Assembly (NCBI RefSeq): GCF_018991925.1
Contig: NW_024737068.1
Coordinates: forward strand, 2,141,094 to 2,205,093
Length of the DNA: 64,000 nucleotides
Source of the DNA: Homarus americanus
Taxonomy: Eukaryota > Arthropoda > Malacostraca > Decapoda > Nephropidae
Reading direction: 5' to 3'
Shown: in pieces, positions 9,823 to 20,478 of the stretch
Numbering within the stretch: position 1 is the stretch's first letter
Layout: every line of letters begins with the position of its first letter
The notes under the pieces: model-generated
Seen by the model: the letters and a program-made list of their open reading frames with translations, nothing else
What the model was told of the DNA's origin: nothing
Databases searched by the model: none
Made by a program: the position numbers and the translations under genes

Positions 9823-10490
9823 CGGTGCTATTATTACTGGTGTTATTGCTACTATTGCTATTGATGCTAGTGTTGTTATTATTACTGGTGTTATTGCTAC
9901 TATTGCTATTGATGCTAGTGTTGTTATTATTAATGGTGTTATTGCTACTATTGCTATTGATGCTAGTGTTGTTATTATTAATGGTGTTATTGCTACTATT
10001 GCTATTGATGCTAGTGTTGTTATTATTAATGGTGTTATTGCTACTATTGCTATTGATGCTAGTGTTGTTATTATTAATGGTGTTATTGCTACTATTGCTA
10101 TTGATGCTAGTGTTGTTATTATTACTGGTGTTATGGTGTTATTGCTACTATTGCTATTGATGCTAGTGTTGTTATTATTAATGGTGTTATTGCTACTATT
10201 GCTATTGATGCTAGTGTTGTTATTATTACTGGTGTTATTGCTACTATTGCTATTGATGCTAGTGTTGTTATTATTACTGGTGTTATTGGAGATGGATTAT
10301 TACTGGTGTTAGGGAAGTGATTACATTGCTAAACTAGTGTTGTTATTATTAATGAACTATTGCTATTGATGCTAATTATTAATGGTGTTATTGCTACTAT
10401 TGCTATTGATGCTAGTGTTGTTATTATTAATGGAACTATTGCTATTGATGCTAGTGTTGTTATTATTACTGGTGTTATCGCTCTTGTTGT
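9823..10490. repeat. 48-bp minisatellite
   Basis: About 10 near-identical copies of a 48-bp unit (starting GGTGTTATTGCTACTATTGC, then a TTGATGCTAGTG segment and a TTATTATTA segment), with degenerate copies to about 10490. ATTACT/ATTAAT is the main variant. Forty-eight is a multiple of three, so all forward frames stay open and encode 16-residue Ile/Val/Ala or Leu-rich repeats that look membrane-like but are artefacts. Confidence 0.97.
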
Positions 10491-10539
10491 TATTATTGTT
10501 GGAGATTTATCTTGGGAAGTGTTGGAGTAGTTTGGAGGG

Positions 10540-10948
10540 AAGACGGAAGAGAAGGGTGTAAGGAGGAGGAGAAGAAGAATGGAGAGGGAGGGAGATAAAG
10601 AGGAGGTGGTAAGGAATGAGGAGGAGGATGATACAGGGAAGTAGTTTGGAGGGAGGGAAGAAGAAGGAGCGAGGGAAGGAGAGACATAGGGAAGGATGAG
10701 GGGAGGAAACGAAGAAAGAAAAGGAGGGAAGGGGAAGAAAGGAAGGAATGAGGGAGTGAGGGAATGATACAAAACGAGAAAGAGGAAGAGGGAGAAAAGG
10801 AAAGAGGGAGGAAAAAAAGTAGGGAAAAGGGGAAAGGAGGGAGGGAAGAAAAGAAGCGGGGAATAAGGGAAGAAGAAAGGGAGGGTAAAAAGGACCGAAA
10901 AAAGGAAGAAGAAAGAATGAAGGAGGGAAGGAAAAGAAGGAAGGAGTA
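10540..10948. repeat. Purine-rich low-complexity tract (GGAAG)
   Basis: About 400 bp of GAGGAGG, GGAAGG and AAAGAGG words with almost no pyrimidine on the + strand. The Lys/Glu/Arg frame at 10764-10952 is repeat translation. Confidence 0.92.
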
Positions 10949-11149
10949 CTAGGGACGTTGATAATAGTGATAGGTCATAGGGTGAACACCTCCGGGTTTA
11001 CTCCTGCTGGTGAAGTGGGCGCCTGAGGGTACCAACGGCGCCCCTGGAAGATTGTGATACTGCTGCTGTTAATGGCTGTACCCTGGCCACTAGTTCTATT
11101 CTTCTCCTGCTGTTGCGTTTGCTGTTACTGTGGGTTCCCTTTACTGTTC
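10949..11149. other. Unique GC-balanced DNA
   Basis: Single-copy sequence between two repeat blocks. No exon or motif is convincing. Confidence 0.5.
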
Positions 11150-11606
11150 CTTTTAGGTTGATGTTACTGTTCCTATTGGGTTGATGTTACTGTTCCTATT
11201 GGGTTGATGTTACTGTTCCTTTTGGGTTGATGTTACTGTTCCTATTGGGTTAATGTTACTATTTCTTTTGGGTTGATGTTACTGTTCCTTTTGGATTGAT
11301 GTTACTGTTCCTTTTGGATTGATGTTACTGTTCCTATTGGGTTGATGTTACTGTTCCTATTGGGTTGATGTTACTTGTTCCTTTTGGGTTGATGTTATTG
11401 TTCCTTTTGGGTTGATGTTACTGTTCCTTTTGGGTTGATGTTACTGTTCCTTTTGGGTTAATGTTACTGTTCCTTTTGGGTTAATGTTACTGTTCCTATA
11501 GGGTTGATGTTACTGTTCCTTTTGGGTTGATGTTACTGTTCCTTTTGGGTTGATGTTACTATTTCTTTTGGGTTGATGTTACTGTTCCTTTTGGGTTGAT
11601 GTTATT
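11150..11606. repeat. 23-bp minisatellite (GATGTTACTGTTCC)
   Basis: About 20 copies of a 23-bp unit: GATGTTACTGTTCC, then TTTT or TATT, then GGGTT. The spacing of 23 was checked directly at 11161 and 11184. The sequence is unrelated to the 23-bp satellite at 40317. Confidence 0.97.
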
Positions 11607-11692
11607 GTTATTTTTCCTTCATCTGTTATTGCTGTCTTTGTTATTATTTTATTTTTGTTGTTTTTGTTGCCACCGCTGTCATTGCTGGGTCC

Positions 11693-11717
11693 TCCTCCTC
11701 CTCCTCCTCCTCCTCCT
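11693..11717. repeat. (CTC)n microsatellite
   Basis: About eight CTC units, followed by C-rich unique sequence to 11820. Confidence 0.93.
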
Positions 11718-11825
11718 ACCCTCATGTCTCACGCTCGTCTCCCCCCTTAACACTCCCTCCCCTTCCCCCCCCTGCCCTAAATTGGAGACCCCGCCCCTAC
11801 TGTACCATCGTGGCCTCGTTCGTCA

Positions 11826-12137
11826 GTATGCCCCTCAATGATGCCTTTATGCCCACTATGTCTTCTGGTATGCCTCCTATGGCTAAACTATGTCTTCACG
11901 AATGCCTATGTAAACAAGAGGTCTTTATTCATGTTTATATTATCAAATAAACCTTTACGTATGCCTGTGTAACTAGTATGCCTATTTATCTTCACCAATG
12001 CCCATTTAATGAATATGCATCCATAGATATTTCAAGGGATAGTATGCCAGCTGCAGTTTTAAACAGATATGCCCTTACGTATGCCCTGGTGTTTAGCATG
12101 TCGTTTGGGATCTCTTGATTAGTATGCCCTTATGCCC
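11826..12137. other. Region dense in the dispersed word ATGCC
   Basis: Thirteen ATGCC words occur on the + strand in about 310 bp at irregular spacing, often as TATGCCTA or TATGCCC. The region is not a clean tandem repeat and no reading frame is supported. Confidence 0.6.
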
Positions 12138-12253
12138 CAAAAGCTTCCTTGTTAACGGCATAACACTGACTATGTTTATCGTATTAATATTATTATAATC
12201 TTCGGTCTCTCTTCCATTTTTATTCCCTACTTCCATCTAATTTTTTATTTGTC

Positions 12254-12257
<4 letters not shown>

Positions 12258-12322
<65 letters not shown>
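12258..12322. repeat. (CT)n microsatellite
   Basis: About 32 perfect CT units. Confidence 0.98.
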
Positions 12323-12325
<3 letters not shown>

Positions 12326-12665
12326 TAGTATATATTTGCCTTTCTTCTTCTTCCTTGAAACATATTGTTTTCTTAGGATAAAATATATTTCATTTTATAT
12401 ACATTTTAGATTTTCTTTGTTAAAATAAATCAATGTGTTTACGTATCCAGCATAATAATAACAAGGTCACTCACTTATGGACAAACATATCATGTATACT
12501 ATGCATAAAGGGATATATTGTTTGGTTATATTGACCTATACGCTATATGTATGCGGGTATATGTATATTCTGCGTATATAGAGACATATTATGCTCTGGG
12601 TATAGTGACATATATAACATGGGTATGCGGGTATATACACTGTAGGCATGCAGGTACATATGTTC
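12323..12665. other. AT-rich unique DNA with degenerate GGGTATAT repeats
   Basis: Contains repeated GGGTATA/GTATAT/ACATAT words between 12500 and 12660, too irregular to call an array. No gene recognised. Confidence 0.6.
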
Positions 12666-12704
12666 TGTGTGTGTGTGTGTCCGTGTGTGTGTGTGTGTGT
12701 GCGC
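12666..12704. repeat. (GT)n microsatellite
   Basis: GT run with one CC interruption, ending in GCGCGCG. The 12705-13031 stretch is unique AT-rich DNA with no recognised feature. Confidence 0.96.
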
Positions 12705-13031
12705 GCGGGTGGAACAACAGCTGCATGCCCCAGGGCCAACACTGGGACCACCCCAATTTTCTGGCGAGATGCGGAGAAAAATATTATCTATTTTACTCCC
12801 AGAGTCTCTTTTGTTTATCCTTTACTGTATTATTTATCATCTGTTTCTTACCCCCACTTTACTCAATTTATTACTTATTCAATCTTATTATTCCTATACG
12901 TTAAACAAAATATTAATATATGTGATTGGATGTAGAAGGAGGATTGGAAGCAGAACATAGATTAGCCAATAATGATAATCCCACATCACTCCTACTCTCT
13001 CATAATTAGACATGACTTGTATCACACGTAC

Positions 13032-13086
13032 CTTCCGCCTGCGGTTGATAGATGGCAGCACCAGCGCAATAAAGTCCTCAATTATT
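13032..13086 (-). CDS. Candidate 55-bp internal exon (very tentative)
   Basis: On the minus strand a 55-base segment is preceded by TGTAACAG and followed by a strong donor GTACGT (complement at 13026-13031). One frame reads IIEDFIALVLPSINRRRK, with varied third codon positions and no low-complexity content, unlike most frames in this window. I recognise no family, the polypyrimidine tract before the acceptor is weak, and no neighbouring exon is visible. A conserved non-coding element or transposon remnant would look the same. Confidence 0.18.
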
Positions 13087-13252
13087 CTGTTACATTGGTA
13101 ATTGATCGCTTTGGTTGGCCGTCTTGGTGATAAAAACAAAATGTGATGTGTTGTTTCTAATCGCTTAATGGGGACGTAATGGTAGCGTTCGTTTACGGAG
13201 GTTTTCGTGGGAGATTTCGGACGTGTTATTGCTGTTAAGGTGTTTATGTTGG

Positions 13253-13292
13253 TTTTGGCGGGAAATGACGTTTATGTCGGTTTTGGCGGGAA
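13253..13292 (+). promoter_or_regulatory. Tandem pair of E2F-type sites
   Basis: TTTTGGCGGGAAA at 13253-13265 and TTTTGGCGGGAA at 13281-13292 both fit the E2F/DP consensus (TTTSSCGS core). They lie 28 bp apart, within an imperfect 28-bp tandem duplication (GTTTATGTTGG and GTTTATGTCGG precede the two sites). E2F proteins control S-phase genes in animals. No target gene is visible, so the role is inference. Confidence 0.35.
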
Positions 13293-13306
13293 CCTTCAGG
13301 ACGTGT

Positions 13307-13378
13307 TGCCTTGTTCTTGTTTAGATACTGAGAAGAACAAGAACAATGATAAAAAAGAACAGAAACAAGAACAAGGCA
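13307..13378. repeat. 16-bp perfect inverted repeat (hairpin)
   Basis: TGCCTTGTTCTTGTTT at 13307-13322 is the exact reverse complement of 13363-13378, with a 40-base A/G-rich loop. A shorter alternative right arm (ACAAGAACAA at 13337-13346) pairs with the same left arm. Neither a transposase nor target-site duplications are seen. Confidence 0.85.
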
Positions 13379-13461
13379 TATAACGTAACCAAAGACGAGG
13401 AATAAATGGAAATTCAGAAGATCAAAGAAAACATAAACTACACATAAGAGAGGAAGGAGTA

Positions 13462-13482
13462 ACGAGAGAGAGAGAGAGAGAG
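13462..13482. repeat. (GA)n microsatellite
   Basis: Short GA run of about ten units. Confidence 0.92.
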
Positions 13483-13639
13483 GCTGCTGCTGGGGTCTTA
13501 TTGCTCTCTTTAATTGTGCCCACCAGCCCTCGCTATTCCCGAACGCTATACCCTAATGCTATACCGTACCACCCTATCTCAATTCTCTTCTATCCGGCTC
13601 GTTTGGGCATCTGGGTCCACTTTGGGTTACTCAAGGAGG

Positions 13640-13985
13640 AGTCAACGTCGATAATCCGAGTTGTAAACAATGGATTTAAGGCGTTGAAAGAAAATCGAAT
13701 TACCGGGAATGAGAGAACATCGATAAACCGTAATGTAAAGTGGTTAGGTGAAAGAAATATGGATAATCTTTCGGATAATCGAGAAATCCACATCGATAAA
13801 CCAAGACATAGAGAAGGAAAGGGAGCTAATGATAAGAATAATGATATCTGGATAAATTTTTGGATTATCGAGAAAATGTCAATAAACCGAAAAGCCATAA
13901 CAAGTAAATATGGGGCATCTATAGGTAGTCAGTTCCGGATTAGCGAGAACTTACACTACCTCGACAAACCGGTAAAGGGAAAGAG
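13640..13985. repeat. Degenerate 68-89-bp repeat, possibly pogo/Tigger-like element remnant
   Basis: Four diverged copies begin with GAGAA at 13713, 13781, 13870 and 13945. Each continues with a version of TCGATAAACCG and the first three end with a version of GGATTATC. Words such as TTTCGGATAATCGAGA and CCGGATTAGCGAGA resemble the terminal and subterminal repeats of pogo/Tigger-type DNA transposons, known from that family. I see no transposase and could not fix element ends. The 192-codon frame across 13501-14079 has no recognisable domain and is more likely chance. Confidence 0.4.
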
Positions 13986-14510
13986 AGGCGATTTAACAAG
14001 ACCAATGCACCCAATACTATCTATGTACAGTACGTTCTTTCCTCCTGTGGGTTGGTGGTTTATGACCTCGTCCTGTTAACAGTCTCAACTACTACATACC
14101 ACAGTTACGTAGTTCCTTCACGTCTCGTCATGGTTAATGGTGTTCCTTGCCTAGCGCGCCTCTTGCAAACGCTGCTCAAGCCATTAATAATCTTCCTTTT
14201 TTTTCTTTCTTTTTTTTTTTTTCTCACCAAATCTTGTTGTCATGATGAAACTGATCTCCCAACACCAAATATATAAGTTTGTTGTTTGTGTGTTTGGTTA
14301 ACCTAGTTGTGGTTTTGTTACGTGTGTGTTTGTCTATCTGTTTGTCTGTCTCTGTTGAATATTAAAATGTGTTTGTTTCGTTTTTAAGTTTCGTTTTTAA
14401 TATTAGTTAATATTATTTTTTTTTGGGGGGGGGAGGTTAAGTTAAATAGAAAGATATATGATGATTTTTAGGTCTTTTGTCTTTCTCTCCTTCCCTATGC
14501 TCTTTTATTT

Positions 14511-14513
<3 letters not shown>
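13986..14513. other. Unique AT-rich DNA
   Basis: No gene recognised. Contains a T-run near 14210-14222 and a G-run at 14425-14434. Confidence 0.6.
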
Positions 14514-14559
<46 letters not shown>

Positions 14560-14570
14560 CACACACACAC
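14514..14570. repeat. Compound (CT)n(AC)n microsatellite
   Basis: About 22 CT units switch directly to about six AC units. Confidence 0.97.
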
Positions 14571-14784
14571 TAACTCACCCCCACATGATAGACAGGCCGC
14601 CTCGCCAGCCAACATTGCCACGCCACAGGGCATAAAGGAACCTCACGCCAGACTCTTTTAATTGTTGCCTCGCCACGGCTCCCAGCTCTTCACTAGGCTT
14701 ATTGCTTGTGTATGCAAATAAAGTTGTTTTATAACTCTATAACGCATCCTCTTAAGAACCACGAGCTTGGGTATACCACTAGGG

Positions 14785-14786
<2 letters not shown>

Positions 14787-14848
<62 letters not shown>
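14787..14848. repeat. (TG)n microsatellite
   Basis: About 31 perfect TG units, 40 bp upstream of the next minisatellite. Confidence 0.98.
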
Positions 14849-14849
<1 letters not shown>

Positions 14850-14890
14850 TAGGTGGGTGTATGTATAGTGGTGGTCTGCTTCGACTGTAT

Positions 14891-15683
14891 CAACCTCTGT
14901 GTATAACGTAAGCTCTTATGTATAGCGTCAACCCCTGTGTATAGTGTCAGCCTCTGTATAGCGTCAGCCTGTGTGTATAGTGTCAGCCTCTGTGTATAGC
15001 GTCAGCCCCTGTGTATAGCGTCAAGTCCCCTTGTGTATAGTGTCGCCTCTGTGTATAGTGTTAGCCTCTGTGTGCAGCGTCAGCCTGTGTATAGTGTCAG
15101 CCTCTGTGTATAGCGTCAGCCCCCTGTGTATAGTGTCATGCCTCTGTGTATAGCGTCAGCCCCCTGTGTATAGTGTCAGCCCCCCCTTGTGTATTGTGTC
15201 GGCCTCTGTGTATAGTGTTAGCCTCTGTGTATAGCGTCAGCCCCCTGTGTATAGTGTCAGCCTCTGTGTATAGCGTCAGCCCCTGTGTAGTGTCAGCCTC
15301 TGTGTAGCGTCAGCCCCTGTGTATGAGTGTCAGCCTCTGTGTATAAGCGTCAGCCCCTGTGTATAGTGTCGGCCTCTGTGTAGCGTCAGCCCCCTGTGTA
15401 TAGTGTCAGCCTCTGTGTATGGTGTCAGCCTCTGTGTATAGCGTCAGCCCCCTGTGTATAGTGTCAGCCTCTGTGTATGGCATCCCAGCCCCCCTGGCCA
15501 ATATAGCGTCGGCCCCCTGTGTACAGCCTCTGTGTATAGTGTCAGCCCCCCTGTGTATAGCGTCAGCCCCCTGTGTATAGCGTCAGCCTCTGTGTATAGC
15601 GTCAGTCCCCTTGTGTATAGCGTCAGTCCCCTTGTGTATTGTGTCAGCCTCTGTGTATAGCGTCAGCCCCCTGTGTATAGCAA
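14891..15683. repeat. 19-bp minisatellite (GTCAGCCTCTGTGTATAGT)
   Basis: About 40 copies of a roughly 19-bp unit alternating GTCAGCCTCTGTGTATAGT with GTCAGCCCCTGTGTATAGC. C-run length varies from two to six, so the frame drifts. Forward frames through it are artefacts. The 15684-15851 stretch after it is unique AT-rich DNA. Confidence 0.97.
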
Positions 15684-15851
15684 CAAAGGTCTGAAATTAA
15701 TATAAGTTTACTGCTCAGTTTTTTCCCTCGTGTTCATAATTAAAATGAGAATCAACAGAGAAAAAAAGTCAAGCCAAACAAGTTATAATGAAATAGTTGT
15801 TAATAATGTTTCTGTTTTTATTCTTTTAGATGAAAGTTTATTATTGTAGCG

Positions 15852-15871
15852 GTGTGTGTGTGTGTGTGTGT
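15852..15871. repeat. (GT)n microsatellite
   Basis: Short GT run. The 15872-16086 stretch is unique with no recognised feature. Confidence 0.93.
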
Positions 15872-16086
15872 ATAATGTATAATCATGTACGTAAATAATC
15901 AAGTACATACGTGTATACATAGGCGTGTAAGCACCATCCTACACCTCTACACATTATTCATGGACTGATAATTTATACATAAAAATTGGGGAAAGTTAAC
16001 ACCCAGTTTTACCTGTGATTGACACCTTCATTACCTGGCGGGGAGCTGATACCACCTGTTACTCCCAGTCAGCCTTCAACTTGCAA

Positions 16087-16236
16087 CCTACACCCGCTAC
16101 ACTCGCTACACCCGCTGCACTACTACACCCGCTATACTCGCTACACTCAGTACACCCAGGACACCCGCTACACTCACAACACCCTCTATAATCTACATCC
16201 AGGACATCATCCACCCGCTACACCTTCTACACCCAC
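16087..16236. repeat. 9-10-bp minisatellite (CTACACCCG)
   Basis: About 16 imperfect CTACACCCG/CTACACTCG units, losing register toward the 3' end. Confidence 0.9.
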
Positions 16237-16702
16237 TTCATATGGTACACCCACAGACGAACCCCCTCCCTTCTCTCGCCTAATACATGCATTAGTCAGG
16301 TCATGAATGGCGGGCGTTAAGTAAACAATGGATAATAATTAGTGTTTCATGATCCATTTAAAAGGAATTAAATTAGTACAAAACAGATCAAATATCATCT
16401 GATTATGATATCAACACGAGCCAAAACAGATGATACTAATCCCCTTCAAATCCCCTTCAAATCCCTCATGGTAATCATAAAATCCCACTATAATCAATAA
16501 GGGAATTATATCAATATCACTCAATAGGGATTACGCGGGTATATTTTTTCTCTCTCTCTTCGGTCTGGTCAATAAGTGCAGTAAATCATCCCACGGGAGA
16601 CAAGAGACGAGCGGATTGAGTGGCATCTAATCCTCCCTTGTCTTGTTTACTATTTAGTGTCCAATCCGCTTTGAGGGGGATCAAGTCGCGTTAGGTCGAT
16701 TG
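16237..16702. other. Unique AT-rich DNA
   Basis: No gene recognised. A 13-bp word (CCCCTTCAAATCC) is directly duplicated near 16441-16465. Confidence 0.6.
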
Positions 16703-16835
16703 GGGGTGGGGGGAGAGGGTAAGAGAGGAGGTCGGTTGTGATTTGCCGATGGATTATGATGACGTTGGGGGAGGGGAGGAGGGAGGGGAGGGGGGACGGG
16801 AGGGGAGGGAGAGGAGAGGAGGGGAGGGAGGGGTT
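16703..16835. repeat. G-rich low-complexity tract
   Basis: GGGGAGAGGG/GGGAGGGGAGG words around a short unique insert. The minus-strand Pro/Ser frame is repeat translation. Confidence 0.88.
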
Positions 16836-16905
16836 GTTGATAGTGGTGTTGGCTAACGGATGGATGGCTGTTGTCGAGGTGAATATGAGATGATGATGTT
16901 GTGGT

Positions 16906-16913
16906 TGACGTCA
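16906..16913. promoter_or_regulatory. Perfect CRE palindrome
   Basis: TGACGTCA, the CREB/ATF full site, lies in unique DNA 55 bp upstream of a 10-bp minisatellite. No adjacent core promoter was identified. Confidence 0.3.
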
Positions 16914-16967
16914 CGGGAAAGTTTAGGGAGTTTGCTATCAGTTGATGAGGTGGTCTTGTGGACGAGT

Positions 16968-17372
16968 GTTTTCAGGTGTTCTTAGGTGTTCTTAGGTGCT
17001 TATAGGTGTTCTTATGTGTTCTTGGGTGTTCTTAGGTGTTCTTGGGTGTTCTTAGGTGCCTTAGGGTGTTCTTGGGTGTTCTTGGGTGTTCTTAAGTGTT
17101 CTTAGGTGTTCTTGGTGTTCTTGGGTGTTCTTAGGTGTTCTTAGGTGTTCTTGGGTGTTCTTAAGTGTTCTTAGGTGTTCTTAGGTGTTCTTAGGTGTTC
17201 TTGGGTGTTCTTAGGTGTTCTTAGGGTGTCTTTAGGGTGTTCTGGGTGTTCTCGGGTGTTCTAGGCAAGTTCTTAGGGTGTTCTTGGGTGTTCTTAGGTG
17301 TTCTTAGGTGTCTCAGGTGTTCTCAGGTGTTCTTAGGTGTCTCAGGTGTTCTTAGGTGTCTCAGGTGTTCGT
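16968..17372. repeat. 10-bp minisatellite (GTTCTTAGGT)
   Basis: About 40 copies of GTTCTTAGGT/GTTCTTGGGT with occasional 9- or 11-bp units. Confidence 0.97.
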
Positions 17373-17452
17373 AGGTAGGATGGATTTGTGTTTAACCTGT
17401 TGAGCTTATTAAACCTTTAGCGAAAAAATGTATCGTGTTTGGATTTTTTTAA

Positions 17453-17454
<2 letters not shown>

Positions 17455-17486
<32 letters not shown>
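17455..17486. repeat. (CT)n microsatellite
   Basis: About 15 CT units. Confidence 0.96.
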
Positions 17487-17491
<5 letters not shown>

Positions 17492-17556
17492 GTCTGGTGT
17501 TGACCGACATAAAGAGAAGTTCATCTCAAGAATTGAACATCGCGTGAGTCTAGTTG

Positions 17557-17620
17557 AGTGGGTGGGTGGGTGGGTGGGTAGGTGGGTGGGTGGGTGGGTG
17601 GGTGGGTGAGTGAGTGAGTG
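17557..17620. repeat. (GGGT)n microsatellite, G-quadruplex candidate
   Basis: About 12 GGGT units with one GGTA interruption, then GAGT repeats. Twelve G3 runs with one-base loops is an exceptionally strong G-quadruplex pattern. Confidence 0.96.
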
Positions 17621-17871
17621 GAGTGTTTACTGAATGTAGGTTGAGTCGTAATCACCCACCACCATCACAAACCTCCGTGTATCTGCATTTAGAACTACCA
17701 CCTCTACCCCCCACCCCACCCCCAAAAAAAAATTGATAAGAAACAAACAATCATTCACAACACTAGAGTCCCAGCTACTCGGACCTGCCATGTCCTAAGG
17801 GTCTATCATCACTTCCACGTTCACTCCCTACAGGTTTTCGTTCACCAGACACCCTCACACAGGTAGGAGCA
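17621..17871. other. Unique DNA
   Basis: No gene recognised. A CCCCACCCCACCCCC patch at 17708-17722 is followed by nine A residues. Confidence 0.5.

Positions 17872-17949
<78 letters not shown>
17872..17949. repeat. (CA)n microsatellite
   Basis: CA run of nearly 40 units with a CATACATA interruption in the middle. Confidence 0.97.
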
Positions 17950-18309
17950 GATGCACAGGGACAGGTAAGGAGGATCAGAGGGAAACAGGAGCTGAGGAGG
18001 GGGGAGGAGGAGGAGGGGGGAGGAAGGAGGGTTGGGGGTTCCTACCTGGTATATAATTATCTCCCTATACTGCTGGTGAAGGAGAGGTGTATTACTTATG
18101 GTCACTCTTTCTTCACTACCTTTCGTACAAGCCTGCCGGTGGGATGCATTTCTGGCGGGTGATTATTTTTTTCAGATGTTGGGTCTGATAATCTGTGTAG
18201 GATGACAGGGACCCTTTCCCCATAGAGAGACGTTGATTGGCAGGCGTCGAAGGAGCTTTTAGCCAGTGATGAGCCGCCGTGAAGAAAAAAAAAATTGTGA
18301 GTAATTATC

Positions 18310-18311
<2 letters not shown>
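17950..18311. other. Unique DNA with GGAGG patch
   Basis: GGAGGAGG low-complexity sequence at 17990-18030, then mixed-composition single-copy DNA. No exon is supported. Confidence 0.5.

Positions 18312-18369
<58 letters not shown>
18312..18369. repeat. (AG)n microsatellite
   Basis: About 29 perfect AG units. The 18370-18739 stretch is unique AT-rich DNA with no recognised gene. Confidence 0.98.
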
Positions 18370-18371
<2 letters not shown>

Positions 18372-18739
18372 TCAACAAACTTGACTCCTTAGCGATTGGT
18401 GAGCAAAGGAAAAAGAAAAAAACAAGAATTTGGCTACGAATGATCAACTATTAAAGAAGAAAAGGAGAATAAGAACGAGAACAAGGAAGAGGAGAGAAGG
18501 TAGAAGAATTGTAGAACACCACAGCTCAACAAATGCTCGAGTTTACGTTATTTAACAACATAACAAAAATTGCAACATTACGAAGACCGTACAGAATACT
18601 GATTGCCCACCGTGTGAGGGAGAACAGACAGAGATATACACATGCAGACAGGCAAAAACAGACAGGGAGACGGGAAGAAACAGACGGATAGATAGACAAA
18701 CAGTGCGAGTTATGACGGGAAGGAATAACATGTTTAAAC

Positions 18740-19158
<419 letters not shown>

Positions 19159-19346
19159 AGCCTACCACCACAACCTACCACTATCAACACAGCCTGCCAC
19201 CATAGCACATCCTGCCACCAACCTACGCTACAGGCTACGCGTAGTCACAAGAACGGACTGCGCTTCGAGGTAAACGCCACAGTAATAGTTGTTGTGTGAT
19301 GTTCTGACCGACCAAAACTTTCCTACTTTATACTTTTCCTGTAGAG

Positions 19347-19495
19347 AGAAAGGGATAGTTAGATAGATGGATAGATAGATAGATGGAGAGATAGATAGAT
19401 GGATGGATAGATGGATGGATAGATAGATAGATGGATGGATAGATAGATGGATAGATGGATGGATAGATAGATGGATGGATAGATAGATGGATGGG
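19347..19495. repeat. (GATA)n/(GATG)n microsatellite
   Basis: About 37 tetranucleotides mixing GATA and GATG in short blocks. The minus-strand Ile/His/Pro/Ser frame is repeat translation. Confidence 0.96.
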
Positions 19496-19639
19496 AGGAG
19501 GAGGAGGAGAAGGCAGGAAGCGGCTCCTCTTGTGGGCTTGGGTCGGCGTACAGATAATCACCAAGTTATTTTATATTGGTGAACGGGACGGCCTGGTGAC
19601 GTCTGATCAACAGGAAGATAACACACACACGCTCACACC

Positions 19640-19735
19640 TCTCCCTCCTCCTCTCCCTCCTCCTCTCCCTCCTCCTCTCCCTCCTCCTCTTCCTCTTTCC
19701 CCCCTCCTCTTCCTCTCCCTCCTCCTCTTTCTCAG
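19640..19735. repeat. CTC/CCT low-complexity tract
   Basis: Imperfect TCCCTCCTCC units with a 12-bp period over the first half. Confidence 0.9.
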
Positions 19736-19814
19736 TCTTCGTCTTTGTTTCTTCCTACTTCGCTTTCTTGTCTCGTTAAAATCATTTGTCTTCTACATCT
19801 ACGTTACTAACCTG

Positions 19815-19872
19815 GTGTGTGTGTGAGTGCGTGTGCGTGTGCGTGTGTGTGTGCGTGTGCGTGTGTGTGTGT
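19815..19872. repeat. (GT)n with GCGT interruptions
   Basis: GT run with six GC interruptions. A second short GT run lies at 19984-20006. The 110 bp between them is unique. Confidence 0.94.
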
Positions 19873-20038
19873 AAAGCGTGAGAAAGGTGAGCACGTTTTA
19901 AGCCAGTCTACATTGTCCTTAAATAATGTATGATGAAAATTACCGAGCGTTGGGTTGTCTGCTCTACACGACTATAGTACCGCGTGTGTGTGTGTGTGTG
20001 TGTGTGCAAAAATAATACTCACAATTACAAAATATCTG

Positions 20039-20478
20039 TAACAACAATCACAACCAACCAACAATAACAACAATCACAACCAACCAGCAATAACAACAAT
20101 CACAACCAACCACCAATAACAACAATCACAACCAACCAACAATAACAACAATCACCACCAACCAACAATAACAACAATCACAACCAACCACCAATAACAA
20201 CAATCACAACCAACCAGCAATAACAACAATCACCACCAACCACCAATAACAACAATCACAACCAACCACCAATAACAACAATCACAACCAACCACCAATA
20301 ACAACAATCACCACCAATAACAACAATCACCACCAACCAACAATAACAACAATCACAACCAACCAGCAACAACAACAATCACAACCAACCAACAATAACA
20401 ACAATCACCACCAACCAACAATAACAACAATCACAACCAACCAACAATAACAACAATCACAACCAACCACCAATAACA
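20039..20478. repeat. 26-bp minisatellite (AACAACAATCACAACC)
   Basis: About 17 copies of a 26-bp unit, AACAACAATCACAACC followed by AACCACCAAT. The period was checked at 20041 and 20067. Variation is mainly A/C/G at one site (ACCAACAAT, ACCACCAAT, ACCAGCAAT). Confidence 0.97.

Noticed and set aside
9812..10312. 166-codon frame resembling a multi-pass membrane protein (Ile/Val/Ala repeats)
   Set aside because: The 48-bp unit is a multiple of three and stop-free, and another frame over the same DNA gives poly-Leu. The hydrophobicity comes from a T-rich repeat.
13501..14079. 192-codon + frame
   Set aside because: It spans a degenerate internal repeat with transposon-like words, and the opposite strand is open over 102 codons. 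There is no recognisable domain or splice context.
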